The position numbers and the translations under genes were made by a program. The notes under the pieces are model-generated. The model was not told where the DNA came from. It did no database searches and saw only the letters and a program-made list of their open reading frames with translations. 64,000 bases of DNA, from the NCBI RefSeq assembly GCF_002097715.1, contig NZ_CP020739.1, positions 1-64,000 of the forward strand, written 5' to 3'. The DNA comes from Burkholderia ubonensis subsp. mesacidophila (GTDB lineage: Bacteria; Pseudomonadota; Gammaproteobacteria; Burkholderiales; Burkholderiaceae). Numbering within the stretch: position 1 is the first letter of the stretch; every line of letters starts with the position of its first letter. Positions 39,921-48,199 of this stretch are shown in pieces.

Positions 39921-40781
39921 TCACGCAAGCGTCGCGCTCGCCTGCATCGTCAGATGGCCTTCGTGGTCCTTCGCCCACAACTCGATCGTCCGGCCGTCGT
40001 CCGACGGCTTGCCGCACAGCGTGAACGGCTGTCCGTCGAAGGTCGGCCGCACCGCACGGAACGCGAAGGAGGCGAGCGTCGCATCAGGGCGCTCGCGATG
40101 CACGAGATCGGCGAGCAGCGTCGCGATCAGCGGGCCGTGCACGACGAGGCCCGGGTAGCCTTCCTGCTGCGTCGCGTACGGGTGGTCGTAGTGAATCCGG
40201 TGGCCATTGAACGTCAGCGCCGAGTAGCGGAACAGCAGCACCGGATCGGCCGTCACGGTGCGCGACCACGTCTCGCCCTGCGGCGCCGCGACCGGCTTCG
40301 GCGCCGGCGCGCCCGGCCGCGGCGCGTCGCGGTAGACGAGGTCCTGCTCTTCCTCGATGCACAGCACGCCGTCCGTTTCATAGCGATGCTGGACCGTCAC
40401 GAACACGAGGCGGCCGCTGCGACCCGTCTTGTCCTCGATGTTCACGATCGTCGATTCGCGCGTCGCGCGCCGCCCGGCGCGCAGCGGCGCATGGAACGTC
40501 AGCCGTCCGCCCGCCCACATGCGGCGCGGCAGCGGCACCGGCGGCAGGAAGCCGCCGCGCTTCGGGTGCCCGTCGCCGCCGACCTGCGCCATCGGCGCAA
40601 GCGGCAGGAAGTACAGCCAGTTCCAGAGCGGCGGCACGACGTCGCCGGGCGCCGCGCGATCGAGCGTCGCGGCCAGCGCGTCGAGCGCGAACGCGGTGAT
40701 GTCGTCGGCGAGCGTCTCGGTCTTGCCCAGCCAGGCGTCGAGCGACGGCGATGCGGTTTCCGGTGAGGATGAGGTCGACAC
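39921..40781 (-). CDS. ich: Itaconyl-CoA / mesaconyl-C4-CoA hydratase (MaoC-like)
   Basis: A 286-aa double hot-dog protein of the FAS1-like dehydratase/HTD2 type. The N-terminal half includes PLWNWLYFLPLAPMAQVGGD; the hydratase half has FRYSALTFNGHRIHYDHPYA and GYPGLVVHGPLIATLL, with the catalytic His-containing loop. It would hydrate itaconyl-CoA to citramalyl-CoA. The start is GTG preceded by GGAG. It is the first gene of the operon; the upstream 240 bp holds its promoter. Confidence 0.85.
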   Translation of the reverse strand: MSTSSSPETASPSLDAWLGKTETLADDITAFALDALAATLDRAAPGDVVPPLWNWLYFLPLAPMAQVGGDGHPKRGGFLPPVPLPRRMWAGGRLTFHAPLRAGRRATRESTIVNIEDKTGRSGRLVFVTVQHRYETDGVLCIEEEQDLVYRDAPRPGAPAPKPVAAPQGETWSRTVTADPVLLFRYSALTFNGHRIHYDHPYATQQEGYPGLVVHGPLIATLLADLVHRERPDATLASFAFRAVRPTFDGQPFTLCGKPSDDGRTIELWAKDHEGHLTMQASATLA

Positions 40782-41022
40782 TTGCGAATCTCCAATGCGC
40801 GGCTGACAGGTGCCCCTACTATGCACCCCGGCAGGCGTTTCGCGAAGTTGGCATTGCCTAACCTTGCGTTCGAATTTCGCTAACGCTCGCGGCCGCCCGG
40901 CCGGTCATGCCACGGAAATCGGGTATTCACTAGAATAAGGACACGCAATCGCATCGCGGCGTTCCAGGCGAAGCGATGCGCCGCGCAACGCTGTATCGGC
41001 GACCCTGCAGACCTGACTGGAA

Positions 41023-42765
41023 ATGAGTGCTGGCAAGCTTCTGTCCGGCATCGCGATGGCCGCGCTGTCCACGACATGTGCCGCTGCGGAGGTGGCTGGC
41101 ACTTGTTTGCCGTCGTTTTCCGAAGTCGACGTCGCGCATGGACTCGAAGTGCGGAACCGCTGCACCGTCTCCGCGTCCGCGCTCGCCGGCGTCACCGAGC
41201 GCCTGAATCGCGCGGTGAAGCGCGACGGACTCTCCGCCGCGCAACGGGTTGCGCTGGCGACAGCGGCCAACGGGATGCTGCATGCGGTCTTCTCGCAGTC
41301 AGGCCATGGCGAACCCGCAAACGACGCCGCGTTCGTCAACCTCGAAACCCTCCTCGAAAGCCTCGCATCGCAGATCAGGACGCGCACCGATATCGACCCT
41401 GCAGCCGAGGCGTCGAAATGGAACGCACGCTACGAGGATCTGCTGCGCAGGTTGTCGATCACACACAGCTCGGACTCCGCCGAACGGCAACTCGACGAAG
41501 CAGCGACGCGTCTCGACCTGGATCTCGCATCTGCGCTGCTCACTCGGCTCGTTGCCAAAGTACCCGGCACCGCCCAGCTATCCGCGGCGCGCAACTACGA
41601 ATCGGCGAGCATCGAACTGCTTCGCTTCATGCCATGGAACGCGCTGCCGTACCTCGAGAAAGCCCATGCACTGCAGCCCGACGATGTGGCCATCGCCACC
41701 ACCTACGCCGACACGCTGCTCGTGCAGCGCGAGCCCGGGCGCGCGGAGCCGGTGTATCGCGCGCTGCTGATCCGGTATCAGACGCTTGCGCAACAGAAGC
41801 CTGCCGCGTGGCAGCCCGCCGTCGCGCGCACGTTCGGCCGGCTTGGCAGCCTGCATGCGATGCAGCAGCAGAACAAGGAAGCCGAAGCCGCTTGGCTGCA
41901 CGCGCTCGAAATCTACTGGGCGCTCGCGCGCGTGAACGCTTCGGCCTACGATCCCGCATTGGCTCAAACCTTTGACGACCTCGCCACGTTGTACCGCGAC
42001 ACGCAACGCCTGCGGGAAGCGGCAGACGCGTGGCGCGAAGCCCTCGCCCTCGACCGCGCGCTGGCCCGACAGGACCCGGCCTCGTACCGGCCTGCGGTCG
42101 CGACGACGCTCAACGATCTCGGCATCCTCTACGGCGCGACACAGCGCATGCATGACGCGGAACTCGCCTATCGCGAAGCGCTCGGCATCCAGCGCGCACT
42201 TGTACACGACAATCCGGCCGCCTGGCGTCCGGCGCTGGCGCGCACGCTGAACAACCTCGGCAACTTCTACACCGCAAACGAACGGCTGCCGGAAGCGGAA
42301 CATGCTTACCGGGAAGCGCTGACGATCCGCCAGCAGCTCGCCCGCGAAAGCCCCGCGCTTTACCAGCCCGACCTGGCGCGTACGCTGGGCAATCTGGGCG
42401 TGCTGTACCGCATCGAACGGCGACCGGCCAAGGCATTGCACGCGTATCGGCAGGCGCTGCAGGTCGTTCACGCGCTCTCGCGCAATGCGCCTGCCGCGTA
42501 CCAGCCCGACGAAGCGCGGATACTGAACAATCTGGGCGTGCTCTACAGCCGCACGGGCAGGCCGCACGAAGCCGAAGACGCGTGGCGCCGCGCGCTGGAT
42601 CTTTACCGCCAACTCGCACGCGACGATCCGCTGACCTGGCGGCAGGATCAAGCACGCACGTTGCGGAATCTGGGCACGCTGCTCAGCCACACGCGACGCT
42701 CCGCTGAAGCCGACGAAATGAAACGCGAGGCCGACGAGCTGATCGATTCGACGCGGACGCAATAG
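41023..42765 (+). CDS. TPR protein with seven 46-residue repeats
   Basis: A 580-aa protein with a short hydrophobic start (MSAGKLLSGIAMAALSTTCA) that may be a signal peptide. Residues 263-580 are seven tandem 46-residue repeats of kinesin light-chain-like TPR form, each with the core ARTLNNLGxLY...EAExAYREAL and a spacer ending Pro-Ala-x. The last repeat is slightly short. Residues 200-262 hold one or two looser TPRs. It probably binds partner proteins. A small lipoprotein gene follows. Partner and role unknown. Confidence 0.85.
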   Translation: MSAGKLLSGIAMAALSTTCAAAEVAGTCLPSFSEVDVAHGLEVRNRCTVSASALAGVTERLNRAVKRDGLSAAQRVALATAANGMLHAVFSQSGHGEPANDAAFVNLETLLESLASQIRTRTDIDPAAEASKWNARYEDLLRRLSITHSSDSAERQLDEAATRLDLDLASALLTRLVAKVPGTAQLSAARNYESASIELLRFMPWNALPYLEKAHALQPDDVAIATTYADTLLVQREPGRAEPVYRALLIRYQTLAQQKPAAWQPAVARTFGRLGSLHAMQQQNKEAEAAWLHALEIYWALARVNASAYDPALAQTFDDLATLYRDTQRLREAADAWREALALDRALARQDPASYRPAVATTLNDLGILYGATQRMHDAELAYREALGIQRALVHDNPAAWRPALARTLNNLGNFYTANERLPEAEHAYREALTIRQQLARESPALYQPDLARTLGNLGVLYRIERRPAKALHAYRQALQVVHALSRNAPAAYQPDEARILNNLGVLYSRTGRPHEAEDAWRRALDLYRQLARDDPLTWRQDQARTLRNLGTLLSHTRRSAEADEMKREADELIDSTRTQ

Positions 42766-42833
42766 ATCGCGAGGCAAGCCGTCGAACTCGTCCCCGGTCA
42801 TTTTGTCGAAGTAGCGTGAGTGGAACGCATCCC

Positions 42834-43130
42834 ATGAAGCCCCTTCTCTCTACCGTCGCCTTGGTCGTGCTCGTTGCCGGCTGTTCGTCGGCGCCCGCCA
42901 ACAAGCCGATCGCCCGGCAGATCCCGCCAGTCGCGCACACCTGCGCCCCGCGCGCCAGCCCCCGTGCGACGCGCACTGACGCCATGTCGAAACCACCGGT
43001 GCTCAGCGTCGGCGTCAGCGATCCCGATACGCAATTGATTCTGCCGTGGTTCCTCAACGACATCATCGATGCAGTGAACACGCACGAATCCGCCGGCGAC
43101 TTCCTGCACGCGATAAGAAGCGGCTTCTGA
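42834..43130 (+). CDS. Small lipoprotein
   Basis: A 98-aa protein with lipoprotein signal MKPLLSTVALVVLVAGCSSA; Cys17 is the lipid site. The rest is unrecognised, ending DDTQ-like acidic then WFLNDIIDAVNTHESAGDFL, a likely amphipathic helix. A GTG at 42816 in frame is an alternative start but would weaken the signal peptide. It follows the TPR gene in the same orientation, 68 bp later, and may be its partner. Confidence 0.7.
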   Translation: MKPLLSTVALVVLVAGCSSAPANKPIARQIPPVAHTCAPRASPRATRTDAMSKPPVLSVGVSDPDTQLILPWFLNDIIDAVNTHESAGDFLHAIRSGF

Positions 43131-43177
43131 CCCTCCTCATGCGTTCGGATCTCATTAACGCTCGCGAGCCAGGTCCC

Positions 43178-43555
43178 TCACTTCACCTTGAACGAATAGT
43201 CGCCGTGCGTGCGATGCCCGTCCGCCGCGACCGCCACCCAGTGCACCGTGTACGTGTCGGGCGGCAACGGCGGCAATGCAAGATCGATCGACTTACGGTC
43301 ATTCGGATCGACTTGCGCCTTTGCGGTGTTCACCTGCTTGCCGGTCGAATTGCTGACGTTCAGCGAACTGAACGCGGGCTCGAGCGGCCCGTCGAACACG
43401 ATCGTCACGCGTGGCGGCGCCGCCACTTCCGCGCCCGCCGACGGCGATTGCTTCTGCGGGAACACATGGGCAAGGGCCGTCGACACGATCAGGATGCCCG
43501 TTGCGACGGCCGCAGCGCGCGCGCCGAAATGAAGCCGGTTGAATGTGCGCATCAT
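43178..43555 (-). CDS. copC: CopC-type copper-binding periplasmic protein
   Basis: A 125-aa protein with a signal peptide ending in LAHVFPQKQSP-type sequence, so His may be the first mature residue as in CopC. The C-terminal DGHRTHGDYSF supplies the other Cu(II) ligands. Pro-rich strands (SPSAGAEVAAPPRVTIVFDG) match the CopC fold. Its ATG overlaps the outer-membrane gene's stop (TAATG), indicating coupling. It would carry or buffer copper in the periplasm. No CopD is adjacent. Confidence 0.88.
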   Translation of the reverse strand: MMRTFNRLHFGARAAAVATGILIVSTALAHVFPQKQSPSAGAEVAAPPRVTIVFDGPLEPAFSSLNVSNSTGKQVNTAKAQVDPNDRKSIDLALPPLPPDTYTVHWVAVAADGHRTHGDYSFKVK

Positions 43556-44487
43556 TATTCGCCTTTGCCGAAAAGCGGCTTGCCGATCGTGTTGGGAAAC
43601 ACGTCATCGAGGTAAAGATGCGCCTGCAGCAACACGCCCGTGCCGGTTCCGCTCGCGTGATTGACGGGAATCTGCGCCTCGACGCCGAACTGGCCCCAGC
43701 GGGTGACCCACATCACACCGGGATTGATCGTCCCGGTCGTGTGGCCCGAACACGGGCTGGCGGTGCAGGTGCTCATCGGGAATTCGACGACGGGGATCAA
43801 GTTGTTGAACGGCGCCTTGAGCCCGACGTCTCGCACGAAATTCTGCAGGTACGGCAGGCTGTATTGCACGGTGACGCCCCAGCTCAGCGAATTCGGATCG
43901 GCGCTGTTCAACGTGATGCGCGGGCCGACGGTGCCCGTGATCGCCAGCGGCTTCAGGTATTTCAGGCTATCGGGCAGGTCCCCGAATCCCTTGCCGAGGT
44001 AGAGCGTCGGCGTCACGGCCGAGTGCGGATTGGCGATCGAATGCGCGCCCGTATCGCCGAGCTCAGCGAAGGCGCCGACCGACGCCATGAACTCGTGCTT
44101 GTCGTTCACGTAGAAGCGGTACTTTGCGCCGACTTGCCAGTTGTCGAAGCCCCGAGCCGAGCCGTCGTTCGGTGCGTTGAGGTTCACGTAGGTGCCCGTC
44201 AGGGAAAGCTGGAAGCTCGGCGTGATCCGCTTGTCCCATTCGAGCGTGGTTGTATTGGTGTTCTGCTTGTCGCCATCCCCCGTGTCGGACTGGAGGTGGC
44301 CGAAGTTGAGGTTGAGTTCGTCTCCGACGCCGGGATCGTCGACGGCCATCGTCGCCGGAAAGACGCGGTTGCCGGCAATCGCGTGTGCCGTTGCAAGTGA
44401 CGGGAAGAGAAGCGGGACGGCTATGGCGGCTGGAGCAAGGTAAGCCGCCAGCATCGGCATGTTGCCGCGTGCAGGTCTGGTGCGCAT
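43555..44487 (-). CDS. Outer-membrane beta-barrel protein of the copper cluster
   Basis: A 310-aa protein with a signal peptide (cleavage near ATAHA) and alternating strands throughout: DELNLNFGHLQSD, WQVGAKYRFYVNDKHEFMAS, WGVTVQYSLPYLQNF. A likely 10-12-strand barrel or transporter-like protein; the family is not named to me. It lies between the DUF2946 protein and CopC and is co-translated with CopC, so metal handling is the likely theme. Function inferred only from neighbours. Confidence 0.8.
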   Translation of the reverse strand: MRTRPARGNMPMLAAYLAPAAIAVPLLFPSLATAHAIAGNRVFPATMAVDDPGVGDELNLNFGHLQSDTGDGDKQNTNTTTLEWDKRITPSFQLSLTGTYVNLNAPNDGSARGFDNWQVGAKYRFYVNDKHEFMASVGAFAELGDTGAHSIANPHSAVTPTLYLGKGFGDLPDSLKYLKPLAITGTVGPRITLNSADPNSLSWGVTVQYSLPYLQNFVRDVGLKAPFNNLIPVVEFPMSTCTASPCSGHTTGTINPGVMWVTRWGQFGVEAQIPVNHASGTGTGVLLQAHLYLDDVFPNTIGKPLFGKGE

Positions 44488-44553
44488 GGTTCACCCCTTC
44501 TGATGGTCGCGTTGACATGCTCGCGAGTCGGTCAAAAGACACGCGAGGTGGCA

Positions 44554-44577
44554 GCGATGCAAGGACACTTGCATCGC
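44554..44577. terminator. Hairpin between DUF2946 and outer-membrane genes
   Basis: Perfect 10-bp arms GCGATGCAAG and CTTGCATCGC with a GACA loop, just past the DUF2946 stop. No T-run follows. It may be a partial terminator or mRNA processing site that lowers downstream expression. Confidence 0.55.
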
Positions 44578-44593
44578 CGCCTGGCTGACTCGA

Positions 44594-44995
44594 TCAGGAT
44601 GAAAACGGGGGCGCGCGCGGCTGTGCCGCGCCGAAGTGGAATACGCTGCGGGGTGTCTGAAGCCGGGGCGTCGAGGTGGGGCGCGCTGCCCAATCCGTCG
44701 GTACGAATCCCGAGGTCCCGCCCAGTAACACGGGCATGTCGGCGAGCAGTCCACAATACGCGCATGCCTGCCAGTGGACCGCCTTCGCGGGCAACGGCGA
44801 ATGGTCGGCACCGGCCATGTCCGAGCCGTTCTGCACGGTACAGAACGCCCCGGATACAGCGACGAACTGCCGCTCGGACGAAAGGCTTTGCGACACCGTC
44901 GGCGCAAGCGTCGCCATCAGGATTGCAAGCAATCCCAGGATGCTGCCTATCTTCCGTCGGAATTGGGCTGACATGGCATTGGCGGAATCGCGCAT
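44594..44995 (-). CDS. DUF2946 family protein
   Basis: A 133-aa protein with an N-terminal hydrophobic segment (GSILGLLAILMATLAPTVSQ) and the DUF2946 motif HWQACAYCGLL, where a His and a CxxC could bind a metal ion. DUF2946 genes commonly sit next to copper receptors and copper chaperones in beta-proteobacteria. The start may be the ATG at 44995 or 44974; neither has a strong ribosome-binding site. It is the first gene of the copper cluster. Confidence 0.78.
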   Translation of the reverse strand: MRDSANAMSAQFRRKIGSILGLLAILMATLAPTVSQSLSSERQFVAVSGAFCTVQNGSDMAGADHSPLPAKAVHWQACAYCGLLADMPVLLGGTSGFVPTDWAARPTSTPRLQTPRSVFHFGAAQPRAPPFSS

Positions 44996-45339
44996 CGATC
45001 GGCACGTTGCCGTGATTATGACATCGGCCCCGGACGGTCTGGATGGGCAAGTTCCCTACTCACGCGTAGGCACCGGGAGGGTCTTGTCGACGATCACGCG
45101 CAATGCGGAAGGCATCCGGTCCTGTCGCGCATGCACGAGCCGGAAGCAGCGATGGCCCGTGCGCGCATCGCCCGAGCGCGGCAACCGTTAAATCAGACAA
45201 ATACAGGATTCCCGACCGCGCACCGCGACGCCTTGACCATTTCCCGATTCGCCCCCTACATTGCCGCTTGCGGGCCCGCGCGCGTCCGGCGTACTCGCGC
45301 ACCCTAATCGATAGTTTGCTATCGAATTTGTCTGCCGCT
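44996..45339. other. Divergent intergenic region, copper cluster / marR operon
   Basis: About 340 bp without a gene. It holds both divergent promoters and the marR palindrome at 45308-45325. Nothing else is visible. Confidence 0.6.
45308..45325. promoter_or_regulatory. MarR operator-like palindrome TCGATAG-N4-CTATCGA
   Basis: Perfect 7-bp arms around TTTG, ending 14 bp upstream of the first marR start codon. GATAG/CTATC cores are common in sites of MarR regulators that govern AaeB/EmrAB-type efflux operons. Confidence 0.7.
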
Positions 45340-45831
45340 ATGATCCCGGCCATGACCAATCTGCACGATCTCCGTCTCGCCGTCAGCAGCATGCTCGTGC
45401 TCTCCGCCCGCAAATGGCGCCGGACGAGCGACGACGTGCTGACCGCTTACAACGTGTCCGAGGCCTGCGCGGCGCCGCTGCTGATCGTCGGCCGCCTGGG
45501 CGAAGCCGTGCGGCAACGCACGCTCGCGGACCATGTCGGCATCGAAGGGCCGTCGCTCGTGCGGCTGCTCGACCAGCTCTGCGCGGCCGGCCTCGCCCGC
45601 CGCGACGACGATCCGGGCGATCGCCGCGCGAAAACGATTTCACTGACCGACGCCGGCCGCGTGGTCACCGCGAAGATGGAAGAAGACCTGCGGGTGCTGC
45701 GCGCCCGCGTGCTGAAAGGCGTGACGCGCGCCGATCTCGAGGCGACGCTGCGCGTGCTGAACGCGTTCAACGCCCCCGACGCCGCTGCCGCAGCGTCGCG
45801 CCACGCCCCTGCGTCCGATCTCCCGTCATGA
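45340..45831 (+). CDS. MarR-family regulator of the aromatic-acid efflux operon
   Basis: A 163-aa winged-helix regulator. The DNA-binding region is RTLADHVGIEGPSLVRLLDQ followed by the wing DDDPGDRRAKTISLTDAGR. The ATG at 45340 is the first; one at 45352 is equally possible. The palindrome at 45308-45325 overlaps the promoter. The stop overlaps the FUSC gene's ATG, so the repressor is made with the pump it controls. The ligand is probably a phenolic or fusaric-type acid, by analogy. Confidence 0.9.
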   Translation: MIPAMTNLHDLRLAVSSMLVLSARKWRRTSDDVLTAYNVSEACAAPLLIVGRLGEAVRQRTLADHVGIEGPSLVRLLDQLCAAGLARRDDDPGDRRAKTISLTDAGRVVTAKMEEDLRVLRARVLKGVTRADLEATLRVLNAFNAPDAAAAASRHAPASDLPS

Positions 45832-47951
45832 CCTATCCGAGCGTTCGCGACTGGCTCTTCTCGACCAAGACGTTCGCGGCGTCGATGCTGGCGCTGTACC
45901 TCGGCCTGTTCTTCCAGCTGCCGCGCCCGTACTGGGCGATGGCGAGCGTCTACATCGTGTCGAACCCGTTCGTCGGCGCGACGCGCTCGAAAGCGCTGTA
46001 CCGCGCGCTCGGCACCGCGCTCGGCGCCGCGGCCGCGATCTTCTTCGTGCCGCCGTTCGTCGAGACGCCGTTCCTGTTCAGCCTCATCGTCGGCGCATGG
46101 TCCGGCACGCTGCTCTATCTGGCGATTTCCGACCGCACCGCGCGCAGCTACGTGTTCATGCTCGCCGGCTATTCGATGCCGCTGATCGCGCTGCCGACCG
46201 TGACCGACCCGACCACGGTGTTCGACGTCGCGATCGCGCGCACCGAGGAAATCGTGCTCGGCATCGTCTGCGCGAGCGTGGTCGGCAACACGATCTTTCC
46301 GAGCCGGCTCGCGCCGACGCTGATCGAGCGCACCGACGCGTGGTTCAAGGACGCCGCGTTCTATGGCCGCGAGACGCTGTCCGGGCACATCGCCGGCAAG
46401 GCGCTGTCCGCGTGCCGGCAGCGCCTCGCGACGACGATCACCGGGCTCGAATTCCTGCTGAGCCAGCTGAGCTACGACCACGCGCATCCGCGCATCCTGT
46501 CGCGCGCGCAGGCGTTGAGCGGCCGGATGCAGCTGTTCCTGCCGCTGATCTCGTCGCTCGCCGATCCGCTGATCGCGCTGATGCGCGACCTGCACCTGCG
46601 CCCGCCCGGGCTCGACGCACTGCTGGCCGACGCGGCCAAATGGTTCGATGCGCCGCTGCCCTCGATCAAGGGCGACACCGCCGGCAGCGTCGACGATCCG
46701 GTCGCGGACCGGCTGCGCGCACGCATCGCCGCGCTGCAGCCGCCGGACAGCGCGCTGGCGACCTGGGACGGCGCGCTGCTGTCGAACGCGCTGTGGCGGC
46801 TGCGCCAGGTGATTGACGTATGGCAGGACTGCCGCTCGCTGCGCGCGCTGATCGCGAACGAATCGGGCGTCTGGCAGCCGCGCTACCGGCACTGGCGGCT
46901 CGGCGGCACCGAACGCTTCTTCGATCGCGGGATGATGCTGTTCTCGACGCTGACGGCGGTCGGCGCGATCGTGGTCGCGTGCGCGCTGTGGATCAGCTCC
47001 GGATGGCACGACGGCGCGGCCGCCGTGACGCTCGTGGCCGTGTCGTGCAGCTTCTTCGCGGCGCTCGACGAACCGGCGCCGATGGTGTTCCGGTTCTTCC
47101 TCGCGACTTGCGCGAGCGTCGTGATCGCCGGCCTGTACCTGTTCGTCGTGCTGCCGCACGTGCACGATTTCGCGATGCTCGTGCTGATGTTCGCCGGTCC
47201 CTTCATCCTGGTCGGCACGCTGCTGCCGCGCCCGCAGTTCAACATGGTGACGATGCTCGTCGCGGTCAACACGGCGACCTTCATCAGCATCCAGAGCGCC
47301 TACGAAGCCGATTTCTTCGTGTTCCTGAACAGCAACCTCGCGGGCGTCGCCGGGCTGCTGTTCGCGTTCGTCTGGACCCGCGCGACCCGGCCGTTCGGCG
47401 CGGAACTCGCGGCGCGGCGGCTGTTGCGCTCGGGCTGGGAGGACGTCGCGCGGTCCGCGTCGACGCAGCCGCTCGACGACCAGCGCAACCACGCGTCGCG
47501 CATGCTCGACCGTGTGACGCAACTGCTGCCGCGCCTCGGCGCGTCCGACGACCATCGGCACCCGTCGATCGAGAGCTTCCGCGACCTGCGCATCGCGCTG
47601 AACGCGCTCGACCTGCGCCGCTGGCGACGCAAGCTCGACGGCGACGTGCCCGACGCGATCGACCGCGTGCTGGCCGGCGTCACCGAGCACTTCACTCACT
47701 GCGCCGAAGCGAATGCACGCCAGCCGGCGCCGCCCGCGCTGCTCGCGACGATCGACGACGCGCTGCGCCGCGTTGCCGACCGCACGCTGCCGGCGGCCGC
47801 GGCGGCGAGCGACGCCGCCGCGCAGCGGGCCGCGCCGGTCGTGCATCGCCGGCTGCGCGACACGCTGCATGCGCTCGTCGGCCTGCGGCTGTCGCTGTAT
47901 CCCGCAGCGGCCGGGCAGGCGCCCCAGGCACCCGGCGGAGCGCAGCCATGA
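45828..47951 (+). CDS. FUSC/AaeB-type inner-membrane efflux protein
   Basis: A 707-aa member of the FUSC/AaeB/YccS family. Two sets of about five transmembrane helices (residues 15-160 and 370-520) each carry a family signature: PRPYWAMASVYIVSNPFVGA and PAPMVFRFFLATCASVVIAG. Cytoplasmic helical regions follow each. With the DUF1656 protein, adaptor and outer-membrane channel it forms a tripartite exporter for aromatic carboxylic acids such as hydroxybenzoates or fusaric acid. Translation is coupled to marR by ATGA. Confidence 0.93.
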   Translation: MTYPSVRDWLFSTKTFAASMLALYLGLFFQLPRPYWAMASVYIVSNPFVGATRSKALYRALGTALGAAAAIFFVPPFVETPFLFSLIVGAWSGTLLYLAISDRTARSYVFMLAGYSMPLIALPTVTDPTTVFDVAIARTEEIVLGIVCASVVGNTIFPSRLAPTLIERTDAWFKDAAFYGRETLSGHIAGKALSACRQRLATTITGLEFLLSQLSYDHAHPRILSRAQALSGRMQLFLPLISSLADPLIALMRDLHLRPPGLDALLADAAKWFDAPLPSIKGDTAGSVDDPVADRLRARIAALQPPDSALATWDGALLSNALWRLRQVIDVWQDCRSLRALIANESGVWQPRYRHWRLGGTERFFDRGMMLFSTLTAVGAIVVACALWISSGWHDGAAAVTLVAVSCSFFAALDEPAPMVFRFFLATCASVVIAGLYLFVVLPHVHDFAMLVLMFAGPFILVGTLLPRPQFNMVTMLVAVNTATFISIQSAYEADFFVFLNSNLAGVAGLLFAFVWTRATRPFGAELAARRLLRSGWEDVARSASTQPLDDQRNHASRMLDRVTQLLPRLGASDDHRHPSIESFRDLRIALNALDLRRWRRKLDGDVPDAIDRVLAGVTEHFTHCAEANARQPAPPALLATIDDALRRVADRTLPAAAAASDAAAQRAAPVVHRRLRDTLHALVGLRLSLYPAAAGQAPQAPGGAQP

Positions 47952-47985
47952 CCCGTTTCCCTTCAACGCAACGGCTATCGCGACC

Positions 47986-48198
47986 ATGATCGGCGAAATC
48001 GACATCTTCGGCGTCTTCGTGCCGGCCCCGCTCGTGCTGATGCTGATCGCGTACCTGATCAACGTCGCGATCCGCGCCGTGCTCGCGCGCGTCGGCTTCT
48101 ATCGCCTCGTCTGGCACCGTTCGATCTTCGATCTCGGCATCTACGTGTTCGTGCTCGCCGCCGTCGTGATCGTGTCCCACCATCTCGTGGCTACCTAA
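47986..48198 (+). CDS. AaeX-like DUF1656 membrane protein
   Basis: A 70-aa protein with two transmembrane helices (VPAPLVLMLIAYLINVAIRA and IFDLGIYVFVLAAVVIVSHH). This is the DUF1656/AaeX protein always found between the FUSC pump and its HlyD adaptor. Its exact role is unknown. The adaptor starts immediately after it. Confidence 0.92.
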   Translation: MIGEIDIFGVFVPAPLVLMLIAYLINVAIRAVLARVGFYRLVWHRSIFDLGIYVFVLAAVVIVSHHLVAT

Positions 48199-48199
48199 C

